NCBI GenBank assembly: GCA_013399115.1 | Contig: VXAA01004228.1 | Coordinates: forward strand, 1,872 to 65,871 | Direction of reading: 5' to 3' | DNA length: 64,000 nucleotides | From: Anseranas semipalmata | Taxonomy: Eukaryota > Chordata > Aves > Anseriformes > Anseranatidae | Shown here: positions 25,501-39,974 of the stretch, one piece after another | How positions within the stretch are numbered: the first letter of the stretch is position 1 | How the letters are laid out: the number at the start of each line of letters is the position of its first letter | Notes under the pieces: model-generated | Database searches by the model: none | The model's input: only the letters and a program-made list of their open reading frames with translations | Told to the model about the DNA's origin: nothing | Made by a program: the position numbers and the translations under genes

Positions 25501-27557
25501 AAACCCAAACCGTTTGGAACAGAATTAAAGGAAATAATTCTGACTGCATTCTCACTCAAGAGAATGTGGACAATTGGGAAAGTTTTCTGGCACTATACCA
25601 ACTCCTCCACACAGCCATCACTACCTACAAAAAGAGACTATATTGGCTGGTAGGACAAAGAAATTAACCTCACATAGCCCCCTATGTTAAGAGATTGAAA
25701 CAGGACCAGCCGGTTGGCAGTCTTTGTTTTTATTTCTCATTTCATTCTAGACTGATTAACCATCAATTAGAAACAGGTCTTTTAATCCTGACAGTTCTCC
25801 GTCACCTTTGAATCAATCAAATGTCTTCTAGATAAAGTCAGCCAGACAGAGCACAGCAAAGAAAAGCAATGCTGCCTCAAGATAACTCAAGGAAAGAAAT
25901 CACTGCTGTTAAAGGAAATCCATGATAACTTTGGATAAAGGATAACCATGATACCAGAAAGGTCCAATATTAACTCCTCATTTGTTATGAAAATCATAAA
26001 CATCATAAAAATAAATTATCAGTTGCTTATGTACACAGAGAATAGTGTCAGGCAACAAAAAAATGCCTGAATACTGACAACTATGTGTTTTCTCAATAAT
26101 TTGGACTTAATATATGGTAAGAACTACATGTTTTTATCAAGAACTGTTTTAAGATTGAGTGGCTCTTCAATTTTTCTTTGATACTTGTAAAATTTGTATG
26201 CTACCCTCACCTAATGTCAATGATCCAATGCCAAAATCTTTCACATTGCTAGCTTTAGGCTATTATGTTATGAAAAAAAATCAGAGAAAATACTCTGTTA
26301 TAGAGAAAGACATAGTTTGGCATATGTCTATACTATACCGCATCTGACATGTCTGTTTTGAGAAGGATAATGGGAATATGACTTTAATATGAGTTCTGAC
26401 AATAAGAAATAAGACTTAAGTGTATGCAATACAATCACATCACTAACTCTTGATAATGCTCCACTGGTTATGCTAGTGCTATGAATTCTTAGAGCTCAGC
26501 CCATGTAATTCCAAAATTAGTGTTACATATGCAATGTTTACAGAGTCTGGTCTAATGCCACAGTATTCTCAAAAATGCTTCATTTTTAGTCTTTGATCTT
26601 TGTCACAGCCACTAAAACAGCTTTAACAAGAAAGGCTTAATACTCTCAGACTAAGGGTAGAATATATTCCTTTATTTATATATAGGTTCGTTTACTTACA
26701 GGGAATTGAAGTTCCAGTTATCTAGTGGTCAGTATCTACCACTTTGATCATTGCTTCACACATATTGTGTAAGCCAGGATTTTTTATTGCTCAACAGTAT
26801 GTCAGCTCCGTAGAATGAAATATTTTCTATAGCAAACACATTGCTAGAAAATAAACCAAACTACTGAATGCAAGTTGCCAAAAGAAAAAGAAATATATGT
26901 CCAGCCCGGTCCATGGCACCACACATAAAAAAGCAATAGCAATTTCACCTTTGCAGGACAAGTAGATGTGTTTTATTTCTGTATCATTTGCTTTTGAGTT
27001 TACTGTTCTAACATTACGGCAGCGTATTTTTAGAGGTGATATGTTGGAAAGGGTACTGTGATTTGGTGCAGACACAGTTCATTAATACTTTTAATTTCTT
27101 AAGTTTCAAAAAAGAAGGCAGCTTCTCAGGAAACTAACACTACTTAAAAATGGACATTATATATTAGATTTTCCTATTCTTAATTTTTCTTTTCAATTTT
27201 ATGCCATGTTCAATGGAATTTCTAAGCTTTCATCAACATCTCCTGTTTTAAATCCTGCTCATCATTTCTCTCCAGAGTAAAATCTCTTGTGAGGAATAAC
27301 AAATCACATTCTTTCTGGAACCACTTTAGTTAAATCAAGTACAAGTCAGAATTCCCTGAAAGTGATGAACAGATGAAATAGAATGGAGGACTATAGTCCT
27401 CAAAAAATAATTCATTCAAGAAATCATTTGTCCTCCTGAGTGACTTTGTGTAAACCAGTGTCAATATATAGTGTTAGAAATTATTTTAGGATTGTAAGAC
27501 TCTTCCCTGTATTGATTTTACTACTTATGGCAGTTCCATCCCTTACAAAAATTAAGG

Positions 27558-27574
27558 AAAAAAAAAAAAAAAAA
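27558..27574 (+). repeat. poly(A) tract, 17 bases
   Basis: Uninterrupted A run after ATTAAGG. I see no upstream coding or tRNA-like sequence that would mark a retrocopy. Confidence 0.9.
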
Positions 27575-28334
27575 GCAGCTCTTCTCTGGCACTTCTAAAG
27601 ACATTGGTTACTGAGAACAATTCCTTACCATTGATTACATTTTTTTTCATTAAATCATAAAGAAAATGAAACAAATAAAAGCAGAGCAGAGACAGTGAAT
27701 AGCCAGAGCCACTACCACAAACTTAACTGTCAGGAGTAAACTATGTTTTTCATCTAAACTTTTCATTACTAATCCATAGACTATCACTAAGTTTCCTACT
27801 TGGTTAGCAAAATTAACTCATGCTAACTTTAAAAGCTATCAGTAATTTTTAATAGCAAACGTGTGTTCTAAGTCCAAAACATGCAAGTTTCAATAACCAA
27901 TCTTTCCTTATCTTACCCATTACTCTGTTGCCACAACATAAATGAATATATGTTTCACTGAACTATATTTAACAGTGAAGTTTGTTATCAACAGATAAAA
28001 TACTACCTTATATAATGAGAATACAAAAGAACCAAACCCAAAAAATCCAGACATGTCAGAATAATGGTGATAAAAAACAAGCTTAATACTGTTCAGAACA
28101 ATCAGTACATACTTTTTTTTTTTCTTCAAAGCAAATGGAATTCAAAGAAAGGCATTAAGGTCTGGTTAAGAAACATAAGCTGACAGCAAATAATGCAATT
28201 ATGTTCCAAGTTTAACTGTGTTGTGTGGCAACACAAACTCTATATAGAAAGAAAAGTAAAAAAAAAATAAAATTGAAAGACCTGAGAGTATAAAAAAGGC
28301 ACTATTTTCTCTAAAAGATGGTCTGACCTGAAGA

Positions 28335-28398
28335 AAATGCTGACTCCACTGAAGTCAAAGTTTTTTTTGCCACTGAATTAAATGAAGCCAGGATTTCA
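28335..28398. repeat. ancient amniote palindromic repeat (TGACTTCAATG type)
   Basis: GACTCCACTGAAGTCAAAGT and, after a T run, GCCACTGAATTAAATGAAGC then CAGGATTTCACG. This is a diverged copy of an interspersed repeat common in turtles and birds, with the inverted motif CACTGAAGTCAATGG / CCATTGACTTCAATGG. I do not recall its formal family name. Confidence 0.6.
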
Positions 28399-28499
28399 CG
28401 AACCATGTATGTTCATTTACATCTGTTTACATTGTCTGCTTTTTATGTCTTTTAGTATTTTGGAATCTGCACTCGTGTGCAGAAGGAGAGTAGGCTGGA

Positions 28500-28680
28500 G
28501 AAAAAATTTGGCTAGAATTCAGGAGATGAAAGTTCAATTTCTGTCACAGGCTTACTAAGAAAACCTGAATAAGTCACTACCTCTGTTCTCTCATCTCCTT
28601 TTCTACAAAATACAGTGATGATACTAAACTCCTTTCTCAGGTACCTGGAGATGAAGAGATAAAAATGTGCTACAGCTAGG
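28500..28680 (+). mobile_element. MIR (tRNA-derived CORE-SINE) copy
   Basis: TAGAATTCAGGAGATGAAAG, then CAATTTCTGTCACAGGCTTA, CTGAATAAGTCACTACCTCT and TTTTCTACAAAATACAGTGATGATACTAAACTCC follow the MIR consensus (attcaggagatctgggttc ... gacttactgtgtgacc ... aagtcacttaacctct ... atctgtaaaatggggataata) in order. It is about 180 bp and heavily mutated, as expected for a SINE older than birds. Confidence 0.75.
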
Positions 28681-31600
28681 TATATCTTTTTATTTTACTA
28701 AAAACACTGTTTACTGAATTCCAACGAGATAGACCAATGTGATATCCTTGAAGGCACAAGAGGAAAAACAAAACTGGGAATTTTAGAACCTTTCACTTAA
28801 CGAGAATGTATAGGAAAGAAAAACTAGGTGATGTTAGACTATCAAGGCAGTAATGGCGGCAGCTACTAAAAAGATTTAACCTCTATTTACATATCTATTA
28901 AGGAAATAGTTGAGGAATAAAAGTGGAAGTTCATAATACAATTAATATGCTTAATAAGAAAAAGAACAGTGAATTTTCTACTTCCAGGTAATTCTTTGCT
29001 ACAGCAGATTGTATATTACCCTGGAAATGTCACTAATGCTGCATTTTTTGAATTTTCAACAAGCTCTTCATGGACAGAACACTGAGCAAGATGACAGTCT
29101 TTCTGTAATCACTAACAGTTCGAACTTACTACAGTAGTTATAATTTTTTTGGTCTACAGCCTACAGAATGACTGTAAACTATCTGGCCTTTCATTTTAGA
29201 TTCAATCTTGCAATAAAATCTGTGTGAAAGGTTCCCCATGGCTACAAGTTCTATCCACTTCAGCAGAAGGTCATGATTATGCTTTTAGGGACAAGAAAAG
29301 GTTTTAGTAAATTTTAAATAAATTCTATGCCTTTCCTGCTCATTACTTGACTTTTCACGAGATTTATCTAACATAAAATCTGTGATCCATAAAGAAAGCA
29401 AGCAACAACAATCACAGTCAAACAGCTTTAAGTCAACCTAGTGAACTAGTCAACTCCAGTTCACAGCTACAAGATGAAGCTTGGTGGTTGATCAAGAAAG
29501 TTACCTCAAACACCAGATTAAAACACCCCTAGGAGCTTTAAGATCATGAAACAGATTAATGAAGCTGATGCAATTAATGCCAAACATGCAGAAATATTTA
29601 GCCTTTAGGAGGAGATAAAGATTCATATCTGGTCAAAAAACATTTGTCAAACAAACTAATATGGAATTGTCAGTTTGCAAACAGAACAATACTAGTAAAA
29701 CTAACAACTATTGCTGGAGCACCTGTAGTTGTTTTGCGAAATGTTGGCTAAGGATTACAGTGTATCTGCAAGTCTGGTTTTTAGTAAAGGTGAACAATCT
29801 GGGGGAAGGGTTTTTCCATGAGAACGTTATTAAGAGTTCTAATGTTGAATCTGATCATTTCAGATGTAGAATGCACTTGTCCCCAGTTTCCAGGCTTGCA
29901 ACTTACCTTGCAATTATATGAAAATCAAGCAGAGTTGTTTCATTCTGATATAATCTAGCCATTGCAAGAAAAACTATGCATCTCCCATTTGATTCATGTG
30001 GGACAATGGATGGCAGAAAAATAGAGGAGAAACAGTCTGTCAAGTGCAAGATCCATGAGTGTAGGGCCAAAATTTCTTTTCTGTCACTTGAAAAAGTGTT
30101 TCCAAAATAGAATTCTGAGATATTAGAAAATGAGTTTGGAGAATCCTGAACAGTGATTGCCACTGCCAGTGTCTATTTTATGAACAGAAAGAACATTTCA
30201 GATGCTAGACATTGCAAAGTAAGAAGAAGCCAAGATGAGTTTACTGAGCTGCAATCAGATGTAAATGTTTTGCTTGAAAACTGAATGACGTATAACATCT
30301 TCAAGATAGACTTCATAATACTAGAAACTTAAAATGGCCTCTAAAATCACTGAGTTTGAATCTCAGCTTAAGAGAAAATGTCTGAAAATTTGTAAAATTT
30401 CAGAATGAAAGTGTCAACACCTCGCTTAGCCAAATAATGAACATATTAAAAACCCAGAAAACACTAAGCAGTTCAGCAAGACAAAGGTAAAAAGAAAAGC
30501 TTAATACTTACGTTAAATAAAACCATAAAGGGCCTACGTATAAACCATAGTTAAAACAGCATGGTTTCAGATGTAAAGAAAGCAGGCTGCGTCTCTTCAC
30601 TGATAAGTTTCTTGTTTTTAAGGTCTCTTTATGTTGTCAGATTGCTATCAGAGCTACGTGAATGATGCAGAAAAAAATCAACAAAAGTCAGCAACTGAAG
30701 ATATAAATAGCATTTAAAAGAATAGGGACAATGGCAAAAGGCATGTCACTGAGAAGTTCCAGTGAGGGAGGACTCTGATATGCAACTTTCATTTTTAAAT
30801 TTAGATTGCTTATTCTAATCCAATGAATTTTGGAAGTGAGAGAAAACAACTGTCAACTGAGTGTTTTCTTAAATATTTAAACGTTCAAATCTCGCAGGAC
30901 CTGAATGACATCCTCCTCTATGCCCGGGTGTAATCATGACAGAAGCACCGATGCAAGTAGCCTCAGAATCGAGCAGACAAATTAAATGAAAAGAGGCCAG
31001 AATCAGCCTTCATTCCTTTTCAGCAATAGTCAGCAGCCACAATGACAGGAAAAATGGCCAAAAATCAGAGGTGACTGAGATGGAATGATCAGACTCCCAT
31101 TTAGTTATCCATTGGTCCTTACAACCCTTTCCACCCATCTGCTTCCCTCAACGTCCTCTCTTAATTTACTCATTCAGTCTTGACTATGACCATCCATCTC
31201 CTTTCAGGAAACAATTCTTTCCTTGTTAAGAAATAAAGACTTTCTCTTTCCAAATACTACAGGATTAAGGAGTGGAGTGGAGGAAGAACTCTGTAGTTTA
31301 AAATGTTTAAATGTTTTCTCTATTCTAAGATGATATTAGGATCAATTGACTGACAAGAGGAATATTTTCTAGGCACAGATGGGAGCCAGAAGAAATTCAT
31401 GTGCACCTATATATAAAAATCATATATAATGATGTATACATACTTTAACTAAAATGCTCCTACCCCTTCATGTCTAGTCTAATATTCCAAGATGGGATAT
31501 GATAAGGAGAGGAAACACAATTTTATGTAAGAATTTTGGCATCTTTTAAAATATGTTTTTACATATATTTTTCCAGTAGAGTTAATAAAAATGAAAATTC

Positions 31601-34600
31601 TATAGTTAATAGTAAGTGAAGTATTTTAATACATATTTTACCTTTATTAATAACCATGTATCAGAGCTGTACATTTTAAATTTGTAAATATTATTTTACT
31701 GTAATATCCTAATGAACTTGAACTAGCTGAGAAGCTTTGTATTAGAAAAACTGGATTATAGAAAGTGAAGAATTCACTGTAGATTGTCTTAGTTTTTTAA
31801 AAGGAAGAAAATGATACAGTCCAAATCAAGTTTCTCCTGAGCATCTACTGTAACTGGCACACTTTATTTCTGCATCCTCTTGGATAACTAAATGTCAGCA
31901 TTCATTTAATTTGGCTGAGCAGCATGCAAAAGCTTGGAGTATCTTTATTTATGTTATGCAAGTGAAATTTCTATCATTTAAGAAAATAAAAAATGAGAGA
32001 AAACAAACAAAATATGAATATTTATAAAAAATACATCATACAGACATAAAAAGCACAGAAGAAATGAACAAGCTATTGTGTTCCTAAACAGGGAAGGGAA
32101 AGTATTTGCATGCACAATGACACTATGGCATGGAAGATGACCTTTTTTGAAAATAAGAATTAGTTGCTCAAAACGGGTTCATTTCACAAAAAGTGTTTCT
32201 AAGGCTAAGTTGCACAAAAAAATTGTGCTTATGTGGGCAATACAAAAATGTTTGTTCTCTATTAAGTTTCTAATCTTCACTTCTAATTTAAGGTATTTAT
32301 CACAGACCTTTTGTTACTATATACTTAGTTTTTCAGGCCTGTTAAAATTTTGCTGTAGGATTTTTATTGTTTCTCTTTATATGGGGCCACTTTTAGCTGG
32401 GTAATTTTGGACATAAGCTTCAGTTCAGAGAAGTACATACAGGTTTAAGTACTTTATGGCTGGATTAGGTATGTGCATACATATTGAACTGGTGCCACAT
32501 TTACTACTGCAATTTTCTTAAGTACACTAATTGATATCACTTGAAAATAACTATTATTTCAAATTGGTCAATTTGCAAGATGCATGCACATATACATAAA
32601 GAATTTATAATGCTGTACCTGTTATTGTCATATTGTGCCCTTTCATTTAAAGCTTATTCCCAGTTGATATGATGCCAGTATAATCTAATAAAGGATAATA
32701 TGGTGTTTCCTGCACCTCCCTCATACTCTCTTAAAGGTTCAAATTCATTTGTTATTTTGAAGGATTTTCTGAAAAATAGTAATTCATGGCTTTTTGTATC
32801 CTAAGAGATGATTGGGATTTACAGTAAAAACCACATTATATATGGTGTTTTACAGTAACTAAAACATAAGTATTTATAATCATACCACCTTGTTGTTCTT
32901 AATGGATAACATGAGGTTTACTATAGAAATAATTTAAATAATAATATTAATTCTCAGTTGATTTTATATAAAGAATAAAAGGCTAAGTTAGTACTGCCAT
33001 AGTTCCACTTTGTATACCATAAAGGGAATGTGTAGAAGCTGCTTCATGTTCTATTTTCAATCTAAAAGTCGACGAGTCAGCAAGAACCCAGAAAAAAGTA
33101 TTGTGCTAGTTTCTTTTTCTCATTCTATTATTTTGGCAATTTTTTTAAATGTATCTTATGATAACATGGAATCAACATGTAAGGTTATTCTCTGCAGGGC
33201 AAAGCCCTAATACACAGACAGTAAGTCTTGTGTAGGACTGCTTTTATAAGGACAGGAAAGACAAAACACCTTCTGAAAAATATTAAAAAATCAAAGAAAA
33301 TTTGAACTCAAGAAATGTTTCAGTGCTTTATGCATAACATACTTAGGAGACCAGGATTTTTCTGGGGAATCCGGTGATCTCGCACAAACATCACTTGAAG
33401 TCATGGACAGAAAGCCAGTGATAGAGGGGACAACAATGATAGCTGTTTTCTAAGCTTACTCAGTCAAAGACACTGAGCATTTCAAATGGCATTGAGATGT
33501 TCTGCTTAATTTAAAAATCAGACCACCATCACAAATTAATAACTAAGGAACTGTAGTGTTTGATGAAAGGTGACACTGGTTTTGTACCTACCCAACAAAT
33601 TAAAACCAAGCTTTGGACTTTACCATGCAAGGCACGACACATCATAATCACTGATTGCATATTGCTTCAGAAGTGTTCCAGAAGAAATTTCCATTTTGCT
33701 TAGGAATCATGATACTAAGGTAAAGCTGAACTACTTCTCTACTGCATCAAAGATTAGAATACTAATACTAAGATGTACTGTTCTGGCTGCTTACGATATC
33801 CCTACTTTTTAAATGGAGTCTAGCTGTCTCCATGCAGTGATTTCAATGGCAATAAAAGGCACGCAGCAGTTCACATGAAACACATAAGTATTTCATAGTA
33901 TCAAGAGCCTAAAAAGGGATATTTTCTCTTCAAATACTTCTTTTCCTCCTCTTAATAAAAAAAAAAAAATGTCCTTTTTAAATATTAACAACAACCAACA
34001 GGATGTGTTGCATTTAGGTTGGTGTGAGGACTGTGTGTCACCTATCAAGTGTCTTTTGTTTCTGTGCCACTATTTTTCTTCTGCAGTGGGGATAGAGAAA
34101 CATACTAATGGCTCCTCATTTAATAAATAACACTCAGTAGAATCCAAGCTGTGAATCTCTGTATGCATGGTTTTGCTCACTACTTCTTGCTACCAATCAT
34201 ATTTTCAGCACAGAACAACACATTTTTAAAACAGAAGCTTTGGCTTTATAATGTTGCTTGCCATATTCTGGTTTATGTCACTCACATCTCCTTTTTCCGG
34301 ATCAAGAAACTTTAGACTGCTGCCTCTTGATTCTTATATCTTGTTTTGTTGCAATTGGTTCACTGTTCCTGCCTTCAAGTTTCATTCTTTCAGCTGTGCT
34401 GAAATTCTTTCCCAATGATGCTAATAACATAATTGCCATTAATTCCAATAGATTGGGATTTCATTTCACCTAAAAGACAAAACAACAGCAGCAAATGATG
34501 TTTGGTGTTCAGATTGACTCGATTTTCAGAGTTCATATTCTTGGTATTTTCTGAAACTTAGGCTTGTTTTATGTGTCTTGGTGTGTGATACATCAGAACA

Positions 34601-36054
34601 GGGATCATTCTTCAGATGAACTAGAGACTGCAATCTAAAGTAGAATCGCTCTGGTTCAAAAGGGCCAAGGTCTTGCTTCTAGTTCCATAGCTCCTCCTGG
34701 CTAGTGTGTGATTCTTCTCCATCAATGCTTGGGCAGCTTTTATTTGTGTGCCAGAAAAATAACCAAGTTTTCCTACGTTTTCCTTTCCTATGGCAAGTAT
34801 ATGTAAGTCTTACTGTCTTCCAGAAAGTGTATTGTTTGCTTTTTCTCTCCTAAATGGCATGGAGGGAGGAACTGACTGGATATTTTTTAATTAAGATTAA
34901 GATAACTATTTGAGGGTTCCTAGCCAACTCAATGCTAAAAATATACCTTCTCTTATACAAAATATTCTTTAATATGACATCAGTGTACCCTGGAACTGGT
35001 AAAGTCTTTTTAGTATAATTATTGACTTTGAACAAGGATGCTTTATGTGCTGAAAAATTCTGGAATGCTTTTCAGCCTGTCTTTAGTATATTCATGAAAA
35101 GTGAAACATAAAGAACATGGGGAAAAATTTTAAAAAAGAATTGTAAGCTGCTTAAAATAACTCCCACCTAACACCAAACACCAAAATGTTCCTTCCAATT
35201 AATACCCATCAAAGACATTTCTTTAAGCAGCATCGTATGGTAAATTTAATGTAGAGCAAGCATTGTAGCATTAATCTCTGTAGCCAGGAAGTATTACAGA
35301 ACAAGTTTCCTTTCAAAATGAAATCTTAATATGCTTAAAAATTTTGCAAAACTCCTACATAAAGTATTTTCAAACAAGTTAAGCAAAAAATGACAAGCAG
35401 TACTGTTAATGAACGCATTGTTAAACAGTTGAGGCTTCTGTATCTGAATCTTTAGAAGCATCAGACCAAAAGGTTAAGCGGTTTGCATATTATAACAACC
35501 ACAAACAATCACCATTTTTTTTTTTGAATTTAGAAGAAAAGTAAACTTAAAAAGGCCTAATCTAAAGATAGAGATCCTGGTTATTTATATTGCTGTTATA
35601 GTTTGAGTGACCGAAATACTTGATTAAATCACAGCAGGTCTGTTATGCTACCTGTTATGAAAGAAAAGAATTCCAAGTGCATTCTATGTAGTTAATGCAA
35701 AGAAAAAACAGAATAATCAGCTAAATTAGAACATATTTATCTTTATGTACATAATTGTAGAAAATGCCTTAGGCTGCGTTCAATTAGTCATGCTCTTCAT
35801 AAAAGTCTGGAAAAGACAAGATCCCTTGGTAATTCTAAAATGATGTAGTTATGTCCAATAGAAGAGCAATCTCACAACAGATTTGATCTCATACCCCCTT
35901 CTGAAACAAGGCATGCATTTCAATGTACTGTTCTTCTTCAGTGCTCTAGTTACCTAGTCTTACTATAATGCTGCCTCTAAACACCACCTTATTTTGAGAG
36001 TTGCTGAGCATCTGTAATTTCAGCTAAGAACTTCAGGAAAAATAAAGCTCTATA
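28681..36054. other. non-coding stretch, nothing recognised
   Basis: AT-rich, with scattered homopolymers (33958-33969, 35516-35525). The frames at 29661-29921 and 29903-30163 face each other with no protein likeness. No repeat family was recognised. Confidence 0.55.
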
Positions 36055-36120
36055 ATTTTACCATCTTGTGTGAAGTTACCAAGTCATTTAATCCTTCTGT
36101 GCCACAAACAGAAAGCTGTT
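36055..36120 (+). mobile_element. MIR core fragment
   Basis: TTGTGTGAAGTTACCAAGTC followed by ATTTAATCCTTCTGTGCC matches the MIR core 'CTGTGTGACCTTGGGCAAGTCACTTAACCTCTCTGTGCC' with one short gap. The flanks are too diverged to extend. An open frame on the other strand (36050-36232) is a by-product. Confidence 0.6.
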
Positions 36121-38639
36121 TGTATATCTCAAGTGGATTTACATCCATAGCATCAGTATATGCGTGATATCCTTGTGAGAAAAACAGGTGAGATACTGTT
36201 GTTTTTCTTATGTCTAATTTCAACCCTGGCATACTGAATCAACAAATACTAAATAGAATAATATACTAGGAAAATAGATTTTCTAATAAAAATGTTTCCT
36301 TTATTGCAAATGAGGTGCTATTTCATTTTTTTTTAGAAGGAAGAGATTCTATGAAAAGTTGAAATACGTTTACCTTATCAAAATACATCCCTAGAAGAAC
36401 AAATAAAGACAACTCATTACTCTCTAAAATTCAGAAACAACTATTTTCAACATACTTTTTTTTTTTCTTCCAGCAATATTACTATTACATATTAGGTAAA
36501 GAGAATTAATTTTGATTTTCAGAGTTCATAAAGTCTTTATCTCTTCATGAGTAAAGTGACATTTGAAGTTCTCTAGAGGTCTGTTGTAAATTTTACAGCT
36601 TGCAAATTATTAATTTTAAATTATTTTCCAAATTCTACTAAAACCTGGTTGAATTGATATCTAGTCTAATGCATCCACAGACTTGTACAACTCTCCATTT
36701 ACAAGAAAATATTTTGAATTAGATCTTACACTGAGTTCTTCTTTCTCTGATCTCTCATTTATTCAGTGTTCTGGAGATAACTTTAAATTTTAATTCTCTA
36801 TACAGGAAATTACTCTAAAATGAGATGCAGTTTTTTTTTTTTTTTAATTCTTCTTTTACCTATTTACTTTTTAAATAAATATATGATTATGCTCAAATCA
36901 CAGTTGAGGAAACATGATGTAAAATATATATTTTTTAAGTGAGCTTCAATAATAAAATTTTCAGAAAATTTTACAGGGAAGCAAAAGCAATATTGTGGCA
37001 GTTATTTGCAGTTCCTTAGGTGCAAATATCTTTCTTTTTCCCAGCCTAAGAAAATCACATTTGTGAAGAGTTCAGTGAGACAGAATACTACAGTCACATT
37101 TGCTTAGGTTCTGGGTCATGACCACTAAGAGACTTCTCCCTCCGAGTCCTCATTCATAGTTAGACTACATATTACTTCCGATAATCCTAACCTCTCTTTT
37201 GAGGAGTTTCTGTGGAACAGAAGAATACAATACAGGATAGAAAAGGATATATTATTTTCTTCTTATTATATTCTTTTTATGGAATAATACTGCCATTTTA
37301 TGAAATATCCTAGGAATTCAGCCAGAAATTAACAAAGGAAATATGCATGAAATCATGTAATGATCTAATTTTCATTAGCATCTGCCAATATCTTATGAAT
37401 CTTACAAACCTAAATGTCTAGATAATATGACAAATGTTTGCCAGAACAACTAATCTGCTCCTCACTGAGTCATTAGTTTGCAAAAATATACTTAATTAAG
37501 ATTCTCCAGTCATACAGCAAACTTTATACCAGACACTTCCCATCATTGTCCTGAGACAGCAGACAAAAAATTACCCTATGCAATATCTGTCTAGTTTACT
37601 CAAACTTGTACTGTCAGCTGTTTTCCTGCACACTTTGAATTTGCACTATTGCTATGAAACTTCACATCTGGTGAAGAGATAAAAGGGCAAAAATTAGAAA
37701 TACTTGTAAGTAAAGAAAATTTTTCTTTTAAATAAATAAAAAAAACCCTCCAAAGCCACCTGCTAAAGATGAATATGTTCTAGCTTAGATAACTTATCTC
37801 ATAAAGAAGTAACTCACAGAGCTCAAAACAATGCTAAAACATAAGTTTCTGGTTTGTAAAAAGGAAAATAACCTGACTTTAAGAGCAACTATGGGTATTT
37901 GTTTCAAGGTACCTGATCATTCAGAATCTCAGGATTGTGCTTTTTATAGCTACTTTATGATAAAAATTAATAAAGTGCTTTGTATTTTTCTGAGAAAATT
38001 TTCATTTCTGGTAGGAATGAACTCAGGGAACACATTGCATTTCTACACAGAATATTTCCTTAAGTTTACATACAGAAATGTAGTGAATATCCTTTGTGCC
38101 ATATTCTCTATATCAAATGGTATAACCATCTGCTAATCTATTTAATTGAGGAAAACAAAATTTTTTGCCAGTTCAAGATATGACATTACTGATGATACAA
38201 ATTATTCAACTTCATAACAGGCTTTCTCATCCTCAGGTGTCTCAATCATTATCAAATGAATTAGACTCTGGAAACACACTGGTTTTATGTTGTTTCTTAA
38301 GAAATACTGCAGAGAGATCACAGCCCAATGATAATTCTCATTCTGAACTTGTACGAGTTCTGCTGAGAAAGGAGATGGAAAGAAAAAATGACCAAAGTGC
38401 ACACTGCAGAGAAATGAGTTAAAAAAACAAAAAACTCAGACACTTCTAAAGAAACAGTTCTCTTTCAAAGATACACTTCAATAGGAAAACCTTGCTTATT
38501 GGTTTCAGTAATTATTATTCTAGTAAGGAGTTGTAGACATCTTTTGCAAGAGTGTGGAGTATTAATGACAGACAGAAAGATGATGTTTTTTTCAGAATCT
38601 TTGGTAAAATTTTTGACCAATTAATTATGATTTAATATA
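36121..38639. other. non-coding stretch, nothing recognised
   Basis: Strongly AT-rich, with a 15-T run near 36831. The plus frame of 101 codons at 37831-38136 has a coding-like length, but its residue content is biased to Phe, Ile, Lys and Asn and it has no known motif. Confidence 0.55.
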
Positions 38640-39202
38640 TCATAGAATAATTTTGGTTGGTAGGGTCTCTCTGGAAATCATATAATCCAACCTCCCTCAT
38701 GCTCAGAGCAAGGCTAACTTAGACATTAGATCAGTTTGCTGAAGGCCTTGTGCCGTAAGGTTTTGGAAACCCCTAAGGTGGAGGTTCCACAGCCTCTCTG
38801 GGCAGTCTGTGCCTGCACATCACTGCTTTTATGCATTAAAACTGTGTCCAACTGGAAAGTCTCCTGCTGCACCTTGTGACTGCCGCCCCTTGTCCTTTCC
38901 TGAGCACCTCTGAGACAAGCCTGGCTCCTTGTCTACAATACCTGCCTAGGTAATGTAAGACTGCCATTCAGTTCCTCCCCAGCCTTCTCTTCCCTCAGTG
39001 GAACAAAGCCACTTCCTTCAGTCTTTTTTCGTATGTCATATACACCATTCTTCTGACCATCTATTCTAGTGGCTCTTCTCTGAAATTTCTCCAGTTTGGC
39101 GATCTCTTTCTCACGTTCTGGAAGGCCACAAAAATAGAAGTGGTGTTACAGGTGCAGCTCCTTCGATCAACCTGCTGGCTATACTCTTGCCATGCAGAAA
39201 TA
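38640..39202 (-). mobile_element. CR1 LINE, 5'-truncated, older subfamily
   Basis: The left end TCATAGAATAATTTTGGTTG is the CR1 3' terminus read in reverse. It is followed by the usual CR1 blocks, including AATCCAACCTCC, CCTTGTCCTTTCCTGAG, CTTCTCTTCCCTCAG and, at the right, GATCAACCTGCTGGCTA. About 560 bp survive. It is clearly more diverged than the neighbouring copy at 39975, with small indels throughout, and no reading frame is intact. Confidence 0.88.
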
Positions 39203-39974
39203 AGCAGAAAGAGAAAGAATATTCTAATCTGTACAATACAACAACAAAAAAATACCTATTCTCCGATTACCCAGTGTTGATATATGTGCAAGTAGAAGTG
39301 CCTAAAGGGACTATGTTATAAATGTACTTTTAATTGTCAATGAACTAGATCTATTAATTGGATTTTAACATAGCAGATTCAATGCATTACTAGTAAAAGC
39401 AGAAAGAATTCCAAAGAAGGAAAAATTAAAAAAAAAAAAAATTCCTTGCTTGTTTTTCTAAAGATAGCAATTTTCTCAATTACACCTTATGCTATTTTAA
39501 AATGAAATTTACCAGAAGTTTAAGAAGAAACAGACTATTGAGAGCACCCCAGCATATATTATGCAATGTCAAATGACTAAGTACACCAATGGCAAAATAC
39601 TTTCTTTTGATGGTTAGTTACAGCTATTATGTTGGCTTAAAAGTTACAGAGCAGGTGGCAAAAACAAGAAAAACTTTTCACTTTTTCTTGTTGTAATGGC
39701 TGCATTATATCAGATAAACAAAACAACAACAAAAATAAGCCAGCCCAAGCCCAACCTGTTCAATGGGTGGGAGGTGGTTGAACAAAATTACAATACTTTT
39801 ATGGATACTAAGCAGAGCTTTTATATATTTCCTATATATATTATATAACATTCCTAAATATTATTTTATATATTTACTTCTGAGCAGGAGTATGACTTTG
39901 AAAGGTATTTCAAAAATAACAGCAACAAACCCTTCATAAATGCATGCTGAAACATTTTAATCAGAAGACTGATT

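Larger units (their letters stand above)
20896..28334. other. non-coding stretch, AT-rich
   Basis: Contains poly(T) tracts, the 22436 palindrome, the 25417 simple repeat and a weak echo of the ancient palindromic repeat at 23847-23905. Open frames are explained by low complexity or are short. Confidence 0.6.

Noticed and set aside
25316..25667. Overlapping open frames on both strands
   Set aside because: Produced by the CAAA/AAC simple repeat; residue runs are Lys/Thr/Asn/Gln or Phe/Leu/Val.
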